DNA of 64,000 nucleotides from Embiotoca jacksoni (taxonomy: Eukaryota; Chordata; Actinopteri; Embiotocidae): positions 13,672,426-13,736,425 of the forward strand of contig JAKOON010000007.1 of NCBI GenBank assembly GCA_022577435.1, read 5' to 3'. The first letter of the stretch is position 1. Every line of letters starts with the position of its first letter. Below, in pieces: positions 22,201 to 33,782 of this stretch. The position numbers and the translations under genes were made by a program. The notes under the pieces are model-generated. The model saw only the letters and a program-made list of their open reading frames with translations, did not search any database and had not been told where the DNA came from.

Positions 22201-25200
22201 AGAAGGACCATATGGACTCATCATCTGTCCTTCAGTAAGACATGCAAGACAAACCTCTTTCAAAGATGACACAGCTTGGAATAAATTACAAAGTCCGTTT
22301 TTTAGGGTTGATTTCAAAGCTGAGGATTATTGAAGTCATGAAATTAAGTTTCTCACATTTTTCCCTGACATTAGCTGAGAGAAACTTTCTCATTTTTCTT
22401 GTACTCATGACTATTTAAGCTTGTGATTTTAATGCCCCGTCTTTTATTCCAGCGAGAGTTGGCGAGGCAGACACATGGCATCATCGAGTATTACTGCAAG
22501 CTACTGGAAGAGGAAGGGGCTCCTCAGCTGCGCACTGCCCTCTGCATCGGAGGAATGTCTGTCAAAGATCAGATGGAGGTTGTAAAACAGTAAGTATGAT
22601 TGACTGTGTGGGAAAAAAAAGATCTGGATTTTATCCAGAATTTCTGTTAGATTTAGTTTTCAGCAAAACTTGCATGAATCGGCTGCATCATTCTCAGAGG
22701 AGCCACATGTCAAATATGAAACATTCCTTTCATAATGCTTCACAGTTGGTATCCGATAAAGGAAGAAACAAAAATCAACAGCATTACTACATGAGGACCG
22801 AGGCGACAATAATACTGTATTTTAAAAAGCCCGATCAGTAAACAGTCCTCTGAGTTCATTTTGTCTCTGACTCTGTGTGTCCTCTTGGTGATAGTGGTGT
22901 CCACATGATGGTCGCCACCCCTGGAAGATTGATGGACTTGCTGCAGAAGAAGATGGTGAGCCTCGACATATGCCGCTACTTGGCTCTGGACGAAGCTGAC
23001 AGGATGATTGACATGGGTTTTGAAGAGGACATCAGGACCATCTTCTCCTACTTCAAGGTGAGGCTCTCCTTTGTGGCATTAACTGTTAATAACCATATCA
23101 CCATTGCAGCAGTTTTTCCTTATCCACTGTTCTATGTCGTGGTTGGTATAGCCTTCACCAGACGGGGCGCTTTGTAAAGCCAGTCTGGCAAAGTAAAGAG
23201 GAATATTATTAGTCTTCAGTTCTAGTAGGATGCACACTAGATGATGGAAAGTCTTCTGCTACACTCAAACAAATGTGTTCCTTTATCTGTTTTGACAAAT
23301 TCACACTTTTCCAGGCAATCATTGAACTTTTCTTCTGATTTTTACACTGAAATGTTATGTGTCTGGAAATCTTTACAATTTGCTACAAAATGTATCCATG
23401 GAATCCACTTCTAAGTACACTTAGGAAATGTATCTTTCCACAGTCCTAATGTTGTCAGAGGGAGCACGTTTCACCATCTTTGAGGCTTTAGCTGTAGCTG
23501 GCCAGATAGTTTTGTCTTCCAGCTGCTGCACTCAGAGAGCTGACACTGGATTTATTTATTTATTTTTTGTGGCCAAGCTCTTGACATGAAAATAAGAGTA
23601 TTAACTCTGTTATGTTTCATTATCTAGGGACAAAGACAAACCCTGCTTTTCAGCGCCACTATGCCCAAGAAGATCCAGAACTTTGCCAAGAGTGCGCTGG
23701 TCAAACCGATCACTATTAACGTGGGCCGGGCCGGAGCTGCCAGCTTGGATGTCATCCAGGTGTGTTTGTGTTTCACTGAGAAGAATATGCATTGCATTTT
23801 GTTTACAAACGCACTTGTGTAAAATTGTTGATTGAATTATGTTTGCGAGGCCAGACATGCATGTCTTTCACTGAGTGAGGGATAGTTTTATATCACCGAT
23901 TGGCTGAATGCCGTGTGACTGAATGTACAAATTAAAGGCCCTCATTTGAAATGAGAAGCCCGCGAGTGTTTTTATTCACAGTCCAGCCATATACTCAGTT
24001 TTGAGCTCGTCTTGTTTTGTGTTTGCAGGAAGTGGAGTATGTCAAAGAGGAGGCCAAGATGGTTTACCTCCTAGAGTGTCTCCAGAAAACACCACCTCCA
24101 GTCAGTACTTCCACATATATTGACAATGACATACCTACAACGCATCAAATCAAACGTGTCACAAGCCTCTCTTCGTTATGACAGGTGCTGATATTTGCTG
24201 AGAAGAAGGCCGATGTCGATGCCATCCATGAGTATCTGCTGCTTAAAGGAGTAGAGGCAGTGGCCATACATGGAGGAAAAGGTATGCAAAACTGTTCTTA
24301 TCATTAAAATACATAGCAATCAGCACAGAGTAATAGTACATTCAGGATTGTAGTATTTTGAGGAATGTCCAACCCAAAATCAAGCTTAGGTCAGAGCACT
24401 CACAGAGCCTGATTTACTAAGATCTCAAATAAAGGGTACCAAATTGCATGTTCCTTCCAGAAGTTTGCACATTTTTTTGCACCCGTTTTGCGGGTGATTT
24501 ACTAAGAGTAATTCTGTCATTGAAATCGGGTGCAAATCGCTGTATATAAATGAGGTGTTTGTCTGTGTTAAAGTGATTCCAGCAATGGAAAACAGAGCGA
24601 CCGCAAAAGGAAAAGGAAATCGGATCCCATTGAAATTAAGAAATATAAATATAACAAGAACAAAACGCTTTATAAGAGATTATTAGCAAGAAAGTCAATA
24701 CCGGGGGAAAAACACAAAGGCGAAAAAAAGGCTTCATAATAAAACGTCGGCAAATAAAAGAGGAGGGATGCTGGATGAGATCCTCTAACAAACACCGATC
24801 AGCGGGTCCAGATCTTTCTGGTGATTTAGTGTCTCCTTTTCACCACAATAAGAGCAGCTGTCTCTCTAGATTTGCGCATCTGATTAATACGCTCCTTCAG
24901 TGGTACTAAAATACACACGCAATCACTTCTCCTGTTTCTACTTTCAGGTTTAGTAAATATCGTTGCAGGTGCTAAATTGTTCTATTTTGCACCTTCAAGT
25001 GGAAACGCCCAATATTACATATGTGTGCAGGCAAACACGCAAAATGGACAACCTGTGTTAAATTGTACATTTGAAAGACGCAATCCTCACTGCACGTCGT
25101 TAGTAAATCTGCTTGGACATTTCTTTGCGGGTGGCGTGGAGTTTGCACGTGATTTTACACACGCAGACGTTCAGTAAATCAGGCCCACAGTGTATGTACT

Positions 25201-26611
25201 GTATGTACACAGCCTTACTCTTCACTTTTCTTGTAGTTGCTCAATATTACCACCAGATGCCCTCCTGCTTGCAAATGTCACCCTTTCTGTTTCACAGTTG
25301 CTGTTAAATTGCTGCCTGATAGTTTCTGTGACGCAGAAATAATTTTCTCATTTCATTTTCTGGTTAAACACAGTTTTGTTTATGTGACATTTGTTGATTG
25401 TTTTTCAGATCAGGAGGAAAGAACCAAAGCCATTGAAGCATTCAAAGAAGGAAAGAAAGACGTCTTGGTCGCCACAGATGTTGCCTCCAAGGGTCTGGAT
25501 TTCCCAGCTATTCAGCATGTGGTGAACTATGACATGCCTGAGGAGATAGAGAACTATGGTAAGAGGATATGAATATATATGTATGTGTATATAGATAGAT
25601 ATAGATATGGCTTTGCCCCTTTAAAATTGTTGCATTATGTATTCATCAGTTGTCCTTACATTTCTAAAGCTAGTTTCTCTCTTCAGTCCACAGAATTGGA
25701 AGAACTGGACGATCAGGCAAGACTGGTATTGCCACGACATTCATCAATAAAGGCTGCGGTAAGAAAAACAGTCACAAGACCAAAGTCCGATTCCTTAGTA
25801 TGTAGGAGTAGTAACCCTGTTTCAGTATCGGGGCCAGAGTAAGATAGCTGTCCACCTTTGTCTTGTGCAGAGGTTGTAGTGAAGACTTACAGAAACGTGA
25901 CGGAAATAAGGTCAAATCTCAAACTGCAGTAATTATGGTACACTTAGAAAGGAGGGCTGAGATACACTGAGGTTTCAGATTGTGCAGACTTTCTTAAATG
26001 TGTTTAAAACACCACCACAGATTGATCAGGTTTTGGTTGTTAATTTAGTTTTTGTATAAATCTGACAATGGATGCATCAATAAGAGGGCCCAGATTCAGA
26101 ATTTCTTTGCAGTGTTTAAACTGAATTTAGTTTAGTCTTGTAGATTGTTGAATGACATGAGTTAACAGGAAGTTTATGTCTTTCCCAATAGATGAGTCCG
26201 TATTGATGGATCTGAAAGCTCTGCTTGTTGAAGCCAAGCAGAAAGTTCCTCCAGTCCTGCAGGTCCTCCAGACAGGAGACGAGACCATGTTGGATATCGG
26301 AGGTGAGTTTTTCATATCAAATACAGTTCCCATCTTTATTTCAGGGCCCACATGCTCGTCTCTCATTAGTTACTTTGTAGTTACTTTGCTTCGCTTAAAA
26401 TATTTCTCTAATCTACTGGGATTATTTCCAATTCAGAGATCCAAGTGTGTCTAACATATCAAATGTTTTCACAGGAGAGAGGGGCTGTACTTTCTGTGGT
26501 GGTCTTGGCCATCGCATTACAGACTGTCCGAAGTTGGAGGCCATGCAGACCAAGCAGGTCACCAACATCGGGCGGAAAGACTACCTGGCTCATAGCTCAA
26601 TGGACTTCTAA
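19202..26611 (+). CDS. ddx41: DEAD-box RNA helicase DDX41 (Abstrakt)
   Basis: Seventeen coding exons join in frame: 19202-19228, 19853-19951 (or 19766-19951), 21008-21158, 21279-21353, 21487-21547, 21641-21777, 21897-21969, 22081-22234, 22453-22589, 22895-23057, 23628-23759, 24029-24100, 24185-24281, 25409-25558, 25687-25758, 26192-26302 and 26475-26611. The product is 615 aa with the short exon 2 (human 622) or 644 aa with the long one. In 615-aa numbering the helicase motifs are intact: AFTGSGKT 218-225, PSRELARQ, TPGR 313-316, DEAD 337-340, SAT 368-370, VATDVASKGLDF and HRIGRTGRSG at 511-520. A CCHC knuckle (CTFCGGLGHRITDC) is at 575-588, and the end is YLAHSSMDF. The acidic N-terminus holds DDVPYVPYIPFKIRKQQM. 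In human, DDX41 acts in splicing-associated RNA metabolism, R-loop control and cytosolic DNA sensing, and germline variants predispose to myeloid neoplasia. The ATG has context AAAATGG. Confidence 0.96.
19992..20402. mobile_element. MITE-like inverted-repeat element in ddx41 intron 2
   Basis: The left end CAAGATCCCAAAATTGGTAG matches the reverse complement of the right end, CAAGATCCTAAATTGGTAGG. Similarity continues imperfectly for about 45 bases on each side (TGTCACTTCGTGGGAAAGT against TGTCTCTTAGTGGAAAGT). Near the right arm is a secondary hairpin: AAGTGGAAGTGCC pairs with GGCACTTACCACTT. There is no coding capacity. I could not identify a clear target-site duplication, so the superfamily is unassigned. 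Confidence 0.6.
20518..20656 (+). mobile_element. fossil retroelement-like tail with G19 run in ddx41 intron 2
   Basis: The stretch reads CCATTATCTATACCTGCTTT, then ATCCTGAACAGGG, a G-run at 20560-20578, CTGGAGGCTATCCCAGCTCA, GGGTACACCCTGGACAGG and TGCCAGTCTATCACAGGGC. From general knowledge this is a very common dispersed sequence in teleosts, related to tails of RTE-like non-LTR elements. Family assignment is from memory. Confidence 0.55.
23058..23627 (+). other. ddx41 intron 10
   Basis: 570-bp intron between the DEAD-motif exon and the SAT-motif exon. I checked it for a box C/D snoRNA (ATGATGG at 23241) and did not find a convincing one. Nothing else is seen. Confidence 0.5.
24406..25185. 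mobile_element. 780-bp non-autonomous DNA transposon in ddx41 intron 13
   Basis: The left end AGCCTGATTTACTAA and the inverted right end GGCCTGATTTACTGA form terminal inverted repeats. Both are flanked by CACAG (24401-24405 and 25186-25190), a candidate target-site duplication. Subterminal motifs recur inside: GGGTGATTTACTAAGA near 24493 and AGGTTTAGTAAATAT near 24947. TTTGCAC and TGCACC words are frequent near both ends. Internal frames are broken and no transposase is recognised. It explains why this intron (1.1 kb) is the second longest in the gene. The superfamily is not assigned. Confidence 0.7.
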
Positions 26612-26871
26612 TAGCTTTTAATCAAAGGGAGGATTCTCCACTGGCCCACGGAACTGAGAAACATTTCTGAAGAAACTCTGGTTATGTGTCGTGTCACCGA
26701 GTGAAGGAAGTGTATTTTATCATCACCTACAATGATCTGCAGGTCTGTTAGATGAAAGGATTGGTAGCTTGGAACATCTTCCCCAATTTTTCTCCCACTT
26801 GTTACAGATATGGTGTTTTTGTAACATACCTTTTTGAAGCTCTATTTGTAAATAAAACTCCTATATTTGTT
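26612..26871 (+). other. ddx41: ddx41 3' UTR
   Basis: A short untranslated region of about 260 bases ends after AATAAA at 26851-26856. Confidence 0.7.
26851..26856 (+). terminator. ddx41: poly(A) signal of ddx41
   Basis: Consensus AATAAA, followed by TATTTGTTATGGATTTTTGG. It lies about 370 bases before the dok3 start codon. Confidence 0.75.
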
Positions 26872-27225
26872 ATGGATTTTTGGGGCTATTCTCTAGAAAA
26901 ACGGAGAGGTGTGGCATCAGTTTTGTGTGGTGAGGAAGTTGCTAAAACAAGCAGAGTAATGCAAAGGGAAGTTCGACTCAAGAAAACGCACAACTTGTGT
27001 GTCCTTTCTCTTGCAACAGTTAAGTTGCCTATCAGAGATATCTTGACTTTTATTCCTGTCAGACGCAAAGGAGGAAACAACAAAATGAAAGATGCCAGTG
27101 ACGTAAAGGAAACAATTATTCTTGTGGCAAAGGAAAGTCAATTTTAACCTCCTCTCGACATTACATGTTGACCACACAGCAACAACTACTGCACAGTAAA
27201 CGATTTACCGAGCAATCTTACAAGC
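26872..27225 (+). promoter_or_regulatory. dok3: dok3 promoter and 5' UTR
   Basis: This is the only space between ddx41 and dok3. It has several GGAA cores, including TGAGGAAGTTGC at about 26930 (PU.1-like), AAAGGAGGAAAC near 27067 and AAAGGAAACA near 27106. PU.1-type sites would fit a leukocyte adaptor, but that is inference. A 131-codon open stretch across it is chance. Confidence 0.4.
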
Positions 27226-30200
27226 ATGGAAGTAATCTTCAAAGAGGGGATGTTGTACCTGCAGGGGGTCAAGTTTGGAAAAGTAAGTTTTTATTGTCAT
27301 TCAGCACTCTTGGAAAATGTTGAAGATTTGAATTAGTTACAGCAGCTCCTAGTAGATCAGAAATATACTCCTTAGCCTTCATGATTCAGTTTGAATCGAG
27401 TAGTTGAAGGCTCAGTTTATCGGCGGTTAGGAGTCTTAATATGGAGCCTATAGTAAAATTAGATTCTTCACTTGTACACCAGCATATGTTGAACAGTGCA
27501 GTGGGTCCAAGAGTGTACCACAAAGACTTTCTGAAGTAAAATCTAATGCAAATGTTTACTTTGCTATATTTTTTGATTAAGTTTGATACTTCATAAACGA
27601 TATAGCGTATCTTCTCCTTTAGTTTTATTTAATCAAAATAATTATCGTATTGACTGAAAGTATAATTTTCTTACTGCTCATCTAAAACCTGTAATGGCAG
27701 ACAATGAACACTTTTTGAAGAATTATTTTTGTGTCACGCAAAATGGGTTTGTGTATTGTACTTGTTTTTCCTCTGTTTTTTTTTTAATGATCGTGGAAGT
27801 TCAATGGGGTTTTGTGCTGAAGAGCAGTGTTTGGACTTCTTTGAATTTTAATTGGCCTGGCAGCGTATCAATACATCTATAAGGATACTGACCATGAAAA
27901 AGAAAAATCTTTCACACCTATTTAATTCGGGAGCAGGCGATGTGCTGATGATTCTGATTTGGCCAAATCTTGTAAAAGTCTCAATCTGTCACACATAAAT
28001 ACATGATTTTTACATGTAAATACCTGGCATTGGTTTTCCCATATTACAGTAAATACAAATAACTGAGGCTGATTATTATTTTATTCTTTGGTGTTACTGC
28101 AACTGAGTTGCTCATCTGTGTTTTTCATATGATGGTTTGAGGAAATCTCTTCAGTAGGGTGAATACTGCCCAATCGCAAACTTTAAAGTTAACTTCAGAT
28201 TGAACCTGGCAGTATAATTTCAGCCTGAATAGTCTTATATGAACACCTTTTGCAAAAAATTATTAGTATGAAAAAGTTGCATAGAGGACCATATTTACTC
28301 AATATTTTTTGTAAAACAAAACAATAAAGCTGTAACACTTAATAATCCATTAAAAAAAAGCCTGTATAAAATATTTCAAATAAAGACATGCATAACAAAA
28401 TATGTCATCAACAGGACAAGAGTAAATGCTAAAAACAACAAACACAAATCATCAGTTTGTTAACTTCCAGGTAGCCAGTTCAGAGAATTTAGCAACACTG
28501 TCTATCAATACTTCAAACGTAAAATGTGGTTTTAACAGACGTCTTGTGAGAGATATGATGTGCACTATAAATGGATATGGTGATGCTTTGAATGTGTACT
28601 TTAAAATTAAAGTCACTATTTTAAGATTACCTCAAGATTGTAGGGCCGAGTAGAGAATGGGCAGTACGATATGAGTCAAAAGTTTTCGTTTGCCCCTTTT
28701 ATTTATTGTTCTTTCTGTTGACTGAAAAAAATTATGAGTTATTGTTAAATTCAGGACTGTCAAGAGGACTCGGATTATTATTTGGGTGACAACAGAAACA
28801 GCTTTCACATATCTTTCATTGTATTCCTGTAGTTGGAGAAGAATGGAACCAAGTAATGAACTTTGGGGGGTACACCATTAACTCTATAAACATAATCAAA
28901 GCAGTCTTTGTATGTTTTGTGAGAAAGAGAGAACCCACTCATGAACAGTCACTTTTTTTTCTCGGAACAGAGAACGTGGCGGAAAATATGGCTGGTGCTT
29001 TTTAAAGCCAGCTCTACGGGGGTCGGCCGGTTGGAGTTCTACACATTAGCCGACAGCACTTCTGTCACTGACCAGAGGAAGATCAGTCGGCAAAAAGCAC
29101 CGGAGAGAAAAGTGGTGCGTCTGAGTGATTGCCTTAGTGTCACTCCTGCACCAAAGGGGTGTTGCCCTGCCGGGTGTACGGCCTTCTCCTTAAAAACCAC
29201 ACAGTGCACCTACATCTTGGCCTCCACCACAAGCCAGGACTGGCTCAGCGCCCTCAATCTTCTTGCCTTCCAGGTATAACAAACCTCTCTCCTCTTGACA
29301 AGTGCAACTTTTTCCTTTCTTCTTATCACTTTTCCCTTTCTTCTTATCAATGCTTGGGTTTTAATTTGGGAAAGGTGAGGATATGTCTTACCCACAAGCA
29401 GAGATAGATAACACAATGAGGAAGTTCATCCAGTATCTGTAACTTCTGTCCCTTCACTTCTCTAAATCTTGTGCTTGCACAAGCTATGTTCTTTCTTGCA
29501 TCTTACCACTTCGAAGTCATAAAACAGTGATAAGAGGGAGGTAAACACTGTGTCATGTTTACTGCGTTTACTGTGTTTACAGAAGGATCCTGGAGAATCA
29601 GACAAAGGGGATTTTGAGGGAGGAAATGACTTGACCATGGAGGACAATGATCTTTATTCCTCTTGGAAAAGGGGTAATGCACATCAATCCACAGACGAGA
29701 AATGATCAGACAAAAGCAATCAAAATATAGGCTATAACTTTTTAAAAGATACTGGGTCTGACTTTCTAATGCTTGCCATATCTGTCTTATAAATATTTGT
29801 AACATTGCACAGACCAAGGTAGCAACTGAGATCTGGGTACATGGTAGGAACTGTATCAAAGTTAGTAGTCAGGGAGAGGGGTAAGAAATGTGTTGTTTAA
29901 TTTTTGTTTTTAAAATTTCTATTTTACTTCTCTTTGTTTAGATTTTATTTCAGCCTTCCATTTCAATATACTTAATAGTTTAAAATAATTAAAACAAAAA
30001 GACAGTTCTGACTTTCCTCCGGGTCATAAATGAAGGCAAGTCAGCATTGTGGTGCACATTAGAACTTCAGTTAAGTGTTTAACATTTAAAACTGGGTACA
30101 CAATTTAACAAGTTGTACTGGTTCATCTTTGATGTTGTGGGGAAGTTTTTGCAGGATCAGGATTTAAGGAAACATCTGCTTTCCCTATTATGAGACTATT

Positions 30201-32859
30201 AAATAGGAGATTATCATCACACATATGTCCCTAGTATACAGTTTGGGCTACAAGGGGCCCAGTACACCAACTAGTCGGTCCAGGAGGCTGTTATCTACAA
30301 CGTCCCACTGCTGAAGAGTACCAGCAATGGGCAGACCACACCGTCAACATCAAACACTTGGTAAATGTTTGGTTAGGCTTACGCACCAAAACTACTTGGT
30401 TAGGTTTAGAAAAAGATCATGGTTGGTGTTAGTACATAATCTACCTTACATTATATATATTACTTTACTTAAAAACTTTACATAGGTTAAATTACTTACA
30501 TAAATTAAAATAACTCTGCGCAATTTATGTAACCCCGGGCCTGCCAGTAGGTGCTATGTGCCCAGCAGGTTTAGAAGGCCCCTACTAGGCTTTATTTGGG
30601 ACAGATGTGATGATAACTAATTGAACAGTCTGATACTATAGAATAAGCAATTACATAAATAACCCTGAAGAGGTCCCTTGTTATTTTAGGTATAAAATAA
30701 GGTAGGTTAACAAGTTCCTTCACCTACCCTATAATTATTGAAAAGAGGTCAGACATAGTAAGAAACACACCAGAACTAACCGTAACTAAAAATCACTGTG
30801 TACAGGTGACTCACTTCCTGTTTAAACGTTAGCCTGCAGTACTTATTGATAGTTATGTACACACAGGCTTCCTCCAGGTTCACTGGTTTTCTGTTTGACC
30901 TTCAAAACTGGTTTTTAATTTCACTCTTTGTCATATTATCTGACAAATATGTCCTGTCCAACTATCTCAGCAGTTAACATGGTTTTCACAAAATAATATC
31001 ACCCATTAATATTATTAATATAGTAATTATTACTATTATAACTAATAAATTGCCCATTAATAAAAAGTAAATTGGTGACTATATTATAATGATGGGAAAA
31101 TATGTCTTAGCATCATAAATTCAAGACATCAGCAGAAACTTTCAATATATGTGAGCAGTAGCTCCAGCCACTAATTTATTCAAACATGAAAGACAGAATA
31201 TATTAGCGTCAGCATGCTCTGGCTTATACAAATGCATTTCTTTTTATTTGCTAATGGATTACACTTCTGAACAATCCAGGCAGCCCAGTCACATGGAGAG
31301 ATTAGTCGAATGCAGGCAACTTCAAACAGCTTTCTTCAATATGAAAATGATTTGGTGTACCTTTTATTTATTTTGCTGACACATCGCTGCTCAGACCTCT
31401 TATGGAAAATCTAGGTCTTTCATGAGGTGTTTGGCTGCAGTAACCTTTGCACGCTGTGATGTTTTCTCGTGTTTAGATGTGACACTTCCTCCAAACCAGT
31501 ACAAAGTGACTGTCCAGAGCACGGAAGCGTCCAAGAAGTGCAGGCTGTCTGGGGAGTACGTGGTCTCCCCAGACAGAGAGGCTGTGATACTGCTCTCCAT
31601 CAGTACTGGTCAAATCATCTACCGCTGGCCATACAGCTTCTTACGCAAATTTGGACAAGTTGAGGTAAAGTATTCAATCACCTCACCATAGTCGTGATAA
31701 ACCTGCTCAGATGATTAACAGTTTTAGGACTATTTTGACATTTTGGAAAATGCTCTCCCTTCCATTCCTGCCAAGAGTTATGAGAGAAAATGAATACTAC
31801 TCTGATGTGTGTGCTCTACATATGAAGTGACAGCCAGCAGCTCTTCAACCTGGAAACACAGTGATACAGAAAAACTGCCTTCGTCCCTAGGCAACAAAAT
31901 CTGCTTCCCAGCACTTCTAAAGCTCACTAATATGTAACTCCTTTGTTTATCCTGTACCAAAAGTGAAGTGTATTTTATAAAATGTCTTATAATGTTTTAA
32001 AGATGTGCACTTCTGGGTCTGACTGCAGGGAGGATTCAGCATTGAAGCAGGCCGTCGCTGTGAGTCAGGAGAGGGAGTGTTCACCTTCCTGACCCGCCAC
32101 AGCCCCCACATCTACCAGGCTATATTCAACCAGTGTTCAGTGCAGGGGCAGAAGTGGGTCAAGCCTGTCAGCGTCCACAGAACATCCTTACCTGATGTGC
32201 CTCCCGTTCTCCTCCCAGCCACAGCCAAGCGACCTGCTGGCCCTCCTCACTACAGCCTTGCAGATGTTTCTGCTGACACGGAGGACGATTCTGACGACAA
32301 CTACGCTACCATTAATCACATCTCTGTCCAAAATGTTCAGCAGCTGTCTCATTTCTCCAGCAGCAAAGAAGCTGTGGGAGATGATGTGGAGGATAATGAA
32401 GAACAGTGTTACTCCCTGGAAACTCTCAACCTGGCTGACATCATGGATGAAAACATTTATTACAACTTAAGACGAGCCACGCCTCCTTTGATAAAAAAGG
32501 ATCAGCACAAAGCTGAGACATATAACCCAGAGTCCATCTATTCAGATGTAAAAAAAAAAGATTCTTCTCCAAATCTCCAGCTTCAGCCTTTATCCTCCTC
32601 CCTGATTCAGCCTGTACTCCACCCTGCGCCCTGCACCCTCATCAAATCTGTTCCCATACCCAAGCCCCGAAACCAGCATCTGCCCCCTGTGAATAACTAC
32701 ATCCAGACAGAGTGCAGTACACAGGCACAGGCGGGAGATGACGTGAAGGAAACAGAGGAGGCCATCAGCTCCTCTGCCCGTGCTACCCCCACAGAGGACC
32801 CTGGCAGTTTTAAATACAAACTGGCAGAAATCTTTTCTAAGGACCTAGCCAAGTTCTAG
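27226..32859 (+). CDS. dok3: Docking protein 3, PH/PTB adaptor
   Basis: Five coding exons join in frame to 489 aa (human DOK3 496): 27226-27282, 28971-29273, 29583-29673, 31477-31664 and 32029-32859. The start MEVIFKEGMLYLQGVKFGK is followed by RTWRKIWLVLFKASSTGVGR, the opening strands of a DOK PH domain (about 4-120). An IRS-type PTB domain covers about 140-255 (VTVQSTEASKKCRLSGEYVV, IIYRWPYSFLRKFGQVE, GRRCESGEGVFTF). The tail has tyrosines at about 305 (DNYATI), 341, 357-358 (ENIYYNL), 378 and 384 (SIYSDV), and proline motifs such as VPIPKPRNQHLPP. Tyr357-Tyr-Asn fits a Grb2 SH2 site. In mammals DOK3 is a phosphorylated membrane-recruited adaptor that damps B-cell and myeloid receptor signalling through SHIP1 and Grb2. 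DOK3 rather than DOK1 or DOK2 rests mainly on linkage to ddx41 and on the YxN motif. Confidence 0.88.
27283..28970 (+). other. dok3 intron 1
   Basis: 1.7 kb AT-rich intron between the 19-codon first exon and the PH exon. No gene or recognisable element. Confidence 0.55.
29674..31476 (+). other. dok3 intron 3
   Basis: 1.8 kb AT-rich intron. It contains a probable degenerate repeat near 30240-30430 and an AT-rich self-complementary patch near 30990-31060. No exon recognised. Confidence 0.55.
30240..30435 (+). repeat. probable dispersed repeat in dok3 intron 3
   Basis: It contains TTGGTTAGGCTTACGCACC and ACTACTTGGTTAGGTTTAGA followed by AAAAGATCATGGTTGGTGTT. From memory this wording recurs in many teleost repeats. 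Ends are not defined; the second half is itself a degenerate repeat of the GGTTAGG word. Confidence 0.35.
31735..31985 (+). repeat. dispersed palindromic repeat, copy 1 (partial, dok3 intron 4)
   Basis: Starts TTTTGACATTTTGGAAAATG, then TGCCAAGAGTTATGAGAGAA, CAGCCAGCAGCTCTTC, CTTCTAAAGCTCACTAATAT and TTTGTTTATCCTGTACC. The same ordered blocks occur near 45933 (inverted) and 49388. It lacks the TAGCTTAGCTTAGC block of the other two. Confidence 0.6.
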
Positions 32860-32990
32860 CCACCTCTTCCCTATGGAGAGGGCAGCCCCACATTTTCTCA
32901 GTAGGCTGTTAGATAACAGACAGACTCAAAACAGCAATTTAAAACATGATAAATTGTAATAAAGCATAATTAGTTTATTTACTTCTATAA
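32860..32990 (+). other. dok3: dok3 3' UTR
   Basis: A short UTR runs to the AATAAA at 32958-32963. Sequence to about 33,400 has no gene. It separates the convergent dok3 and atoh1-type transcripts. Confidence 0.55.
32958..32963 (+). terminator. dok3: poly(A) signal of dok3
   Basis: Consensus AATAAA about 100 bases after the stop codon. Confidence 0.6.
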
Positions 32991-33441
32991 AATCCCTTCC
33001 ACTGGGAACATGCAGTTAGGCAATTTGGCTTGCAGATGTTTGCTTTGTTGTAGCTTGTATTATGAAAAATGCATTTGGAGGACTTTTTTTTTCAGCAATT
33101 GTTATTGCAAAAAAAAAAAAAAAAAAGATTTATTATATTTTGTTTTTCTCAACTGGAATATTAGAGAAGCTGTGTGCTGCAAGATTTTGTGTGTGCCTTT
33201 AGTTGGTAAACTGGAAGAACATGCAGCTGACTGTGCACAAGGAGATGCTCAACATCTTTGGAATTTGTTTTTTCTTTTCTCCTTATTTGAATTAAGAGAA
33301 CTTTGTCACATATGAACCAACAACTCAGCAACTTATTAAGACCACAAACTCCCATTGTGTTAAGGTGTGAATACAGTATGTATTTGGTGACAATGATGTG
33401 TAGCAAAATAACTTAAAATACACAATATTGTCTTAAGTATC

Positions 33442-33447
33442 TTTATT
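33442..33447 (-). terminator. poly(A) signal of the atoh1-type gene
   Basis: TTTATT on the plus strand is AATAAA in the gene's direction, 335 bases after its stop. The implied 3' end is near 33,420, about 430 bases from the dok3 3' end. Confidence 0.6.
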
Positions 33448-33782
33448 GTCGCAAAACAGCCCTCATAAAAATCCCCCTTAGCTATACATAAATAGAAAAA
33501 TACTTGTTTTTAATTGGACAAACATCACTACTGACACTGGAAATGTTGCCTGTAATGGTTCAGGACATATAAAGTGCATAAAACGGCCTATTGACGTTCA
33601 TCATGGCCTCAGGAAGACACATTCAAGATGTCAGTCTGTGTTTTTGGAGTTTTACCTGTACTTTTGTCATCAGGTAACACAACATTAATGAAGACATTTG
33701 AGATGCAGTGGGACTGTCTCAGATGTCCGCTGTTGTCTACTGCTATAAACACCTGGAGTTACAGGTGAATGGTAGTTCTCTG

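Noticed and set aside
23241..23340. Possible box C/D snoRNA in ddx41 intron 10
   Set aside because: ATGATGG is only a near match to box C, no terminal stem is seen, and CTGA words are at unsuitable places.
26752..27147. 131-codon plus-strand open frame between ddx41 and dok3
   Set aside because: It spans the ddx41 poly(A) signal and the dok3 upstream region, and no protein motif is recognisable.
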